15,170 bases of DNA from Candidatus Zhuqueibacterota bacterium (GTDB lineage Bacteria; Zhuqueibacterota; Zhuqueibacteria; Residuimicrobiales; Krinioviventaceae), in the NCBI GenBank assembly GCA_003854995.1, contig RQOI01000171.1, positions 1 through 15,170 of the forward strand, given 5' to 3'. Shown here in pieces: positions 14,362 to 15,170 of this stretch. The stretch's first letter is position 1; each line of letters opens with the position of its first letter. Position numbers and translations under genes: made by a program. Below the pieces are notes generated by a model that had not been told where the DNA came from, searched no databases, and saw nothing but the letters and a program-made list of their open reading frames with translations.

Positions 14362-15170
14362 ATGACTATGACAGACCCATGGAAACAGATTGTCAAATCA
14401 CCGGAGGCTGCCACCCTCCTGAAACTTGTCAAATACATTCATGATTTGTGCGATCATGAAGGAGATGTATCCGAGTTTCTGCCAACCATGTTGCACCGGC
14501 TCGCCATGCTTCTTGATGTTCAGACAGCGGCCGTGACGGTCAAGGATTCGGAAAAAAATCAGCGCGTACTCGCACGCTATGATCGCGGCAAAACAGTCAT
14601 CGAAGACAAGGTATTGGAGGAGATCGGTATTCAGGTCAGCACGACGAATGAGAAAATAATCGAATCACGCCAGAATAAAAAGATTAAAAATTTGCTTGCC
14701 GTGCCGATATCAAAATCCACTACCACCTTGGGTTCCTTTGTGCTGGCGAATAAATCCAGCGGCGAATTTTCCGAATATGATGATGTGGTCGTGACATTGG
14801 TCGAAGCCAATATGGATCATGTCATCTATAACTGGCTGCGTCGCCAGGAACATCTGCTCGTCTCCATCGAAAATAAATTGATCAAAGCGCTCGATAGCAT
14901 TCTCGATGAGACGGCAGAGCAGGGCGAGGCACTGAACAAAATGATCGAGACGGTCATTGATTCTCTCGGCGCTGAGATCGGTTTTATCACCCTGTATGAC
15001 TCAGAAAAAGATCGTCACCTGACCGGCGGCAGAGTGCTGCGCGGCAATCGTCCCATGAGTCAGCAAGACTACAAACTTGTCGGTGATGTCGTACGGGCGG
15101 CAAAAGAAGAGCGCAAGGCCATCATCAAGAAAGAGCTGCCCGATTCTGAGATCAGCAGCATTCTGGCAGT
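14362..15170 (+). CDS. Tandem GAF-domain protein, 3' end outside window
   Basis: An open frame of 269 codons from ATG 14362 that runs off the window. The first GAF domain spans about residues 20-160: FLPTMLHRLAMLLDVQTAAVTV, then LLAVPISKSTTTLGSFVLANKSSGEFSEYDDVVVTLVEANMDHVIYN, the typical late strand-helix pattern. A helical linker (about 165-195) leads to a second GAF-like domain beginning MIETVIDSLGAEIGFITLYDSEKD. GAF domains bind small ligands or mediate dimerisation and usually sit before an output domain (histidine kinase, cyclase, PP2C phosphatase, sigma54 activator), which is not visible here. No signal peptide or membrane span is present, so it is probably cytoplasmic. It starts 7 bp after the preceding gene with no clear ribosome-binding site; an ATG at 14368 is equally possible. 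Operon membership with cdaA makes a signalling role plausible, but that is inference. Confidence 0.8.
   Translation, partial: MTMTDPWKQIVKSPEAATLLKLVKYIHDLCDHEGDVSEFLPTMLHRLAMLLDVQTAAVTVKDSEKNQRVLARYDRGKTVIEDKVLEEIGIQVSTTNEKIIESRQNKKIKNLLAVPISKSTTTLGSFVLANKSSGEFSEYDDVVVTLVEANMDHVIYNWLRRQEHLLVSIENKLIKALDSILDETAEQGEALNKMIETVIDSLGAEIGFITLYDSEKDRHLTGGRVLRGNRPMSQQDYKLVGDVVRAAKEERKAIIKKELPDSEISSILA

Noticed and set aside
1..15170. tRNA or rRNA genes, insertion sequences, phage genes, CRISPR repeats or defence systems
   Set aside because: Read on both strands; almost every base belongs to a conserved housekeeping gene, and no transposase, integrase, repeat-spacer array or tRNA-like cloverleaf was recognised.

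Overview
This window is a stretch of bacterial chromosome packed with housekeeping genes. I see no mobile element, CRISPR array, tRNA or rRNA, and nothing that looks recently acquired. GC content is moderate (about half, judged by eye). Two nucleotide-sugar genes suggest a Gram-negative envelope with LPS or another glycan: a heptose-phosphate adenylyltransferase and a WbpP-like UDP-sugar 4-epimerase. The acyl-CoA synthetase and diadenylate cyclase resemble versions I associate with the Bacteroidetes/FCB side of the tree. However, a clear Shine-Dalgarno sequence and a sigma70-like promoter (TTGACA, 17 bp, TAAGAT) argue against a classical Bacteroidota. A lineage such as Calditrichota, KSB1 or a relative is a reasonable guess, but it is inference only.

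Layout. Positions 22-3831 hold a leftward cluster transcribed dnaG, then a calcineurin-like phosphoesterase, then alr, with gaps or overlaps of about 10 bp. A 134-bp AT-rich divergent region (3832-3965) carries a strong rightward promoter and a weaker, physically overlapping leftward candidate. A long-chain acyl-CoA synthetase follows (3966-5876, GTG start corrected by its ribosome-binding site). It converges on a leftward rfaE2-type gene (5895-6395), with a hairpin across the junction. After a second divergent spacer, a rightward series runs to the window end: UDP-sugar 4-epimerase, tilS, hpt, ftsH, intrinsic terminator, folP, cdaA, an exported Ntn-hydrolase-like protein, and a tandem-GAF protein cut off by the window edge.

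How the genes fit together. tilS-hpt-ftsH is a widely conserved order. ftsH-folP recalls Enterobacteria, and cdaA (c-di-AMP synthase) right after folP resembles the folP/cdaA/glmM linkage of other phyla, here without cdaR or glmM. The leftward cluster joins replication priming (dnaG) to cell-wall D-alanine supply (alr). The envelope theme recurs in alr, rfaE2, the epimerase, ftsH and cdaA.

Novelty. Most of the window is ordinary. The best second look is the protein at 13218-14354. It resembles the C45 / isopenicillin-N acyltransferase-like Ntn-hydrolase family, but has no cysteine where the N-terminal nucleophile is expected. It is translationally coupled to cdaA, whose RHR motif reads RHK. 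I found no convincing undescribed multi-gene system.
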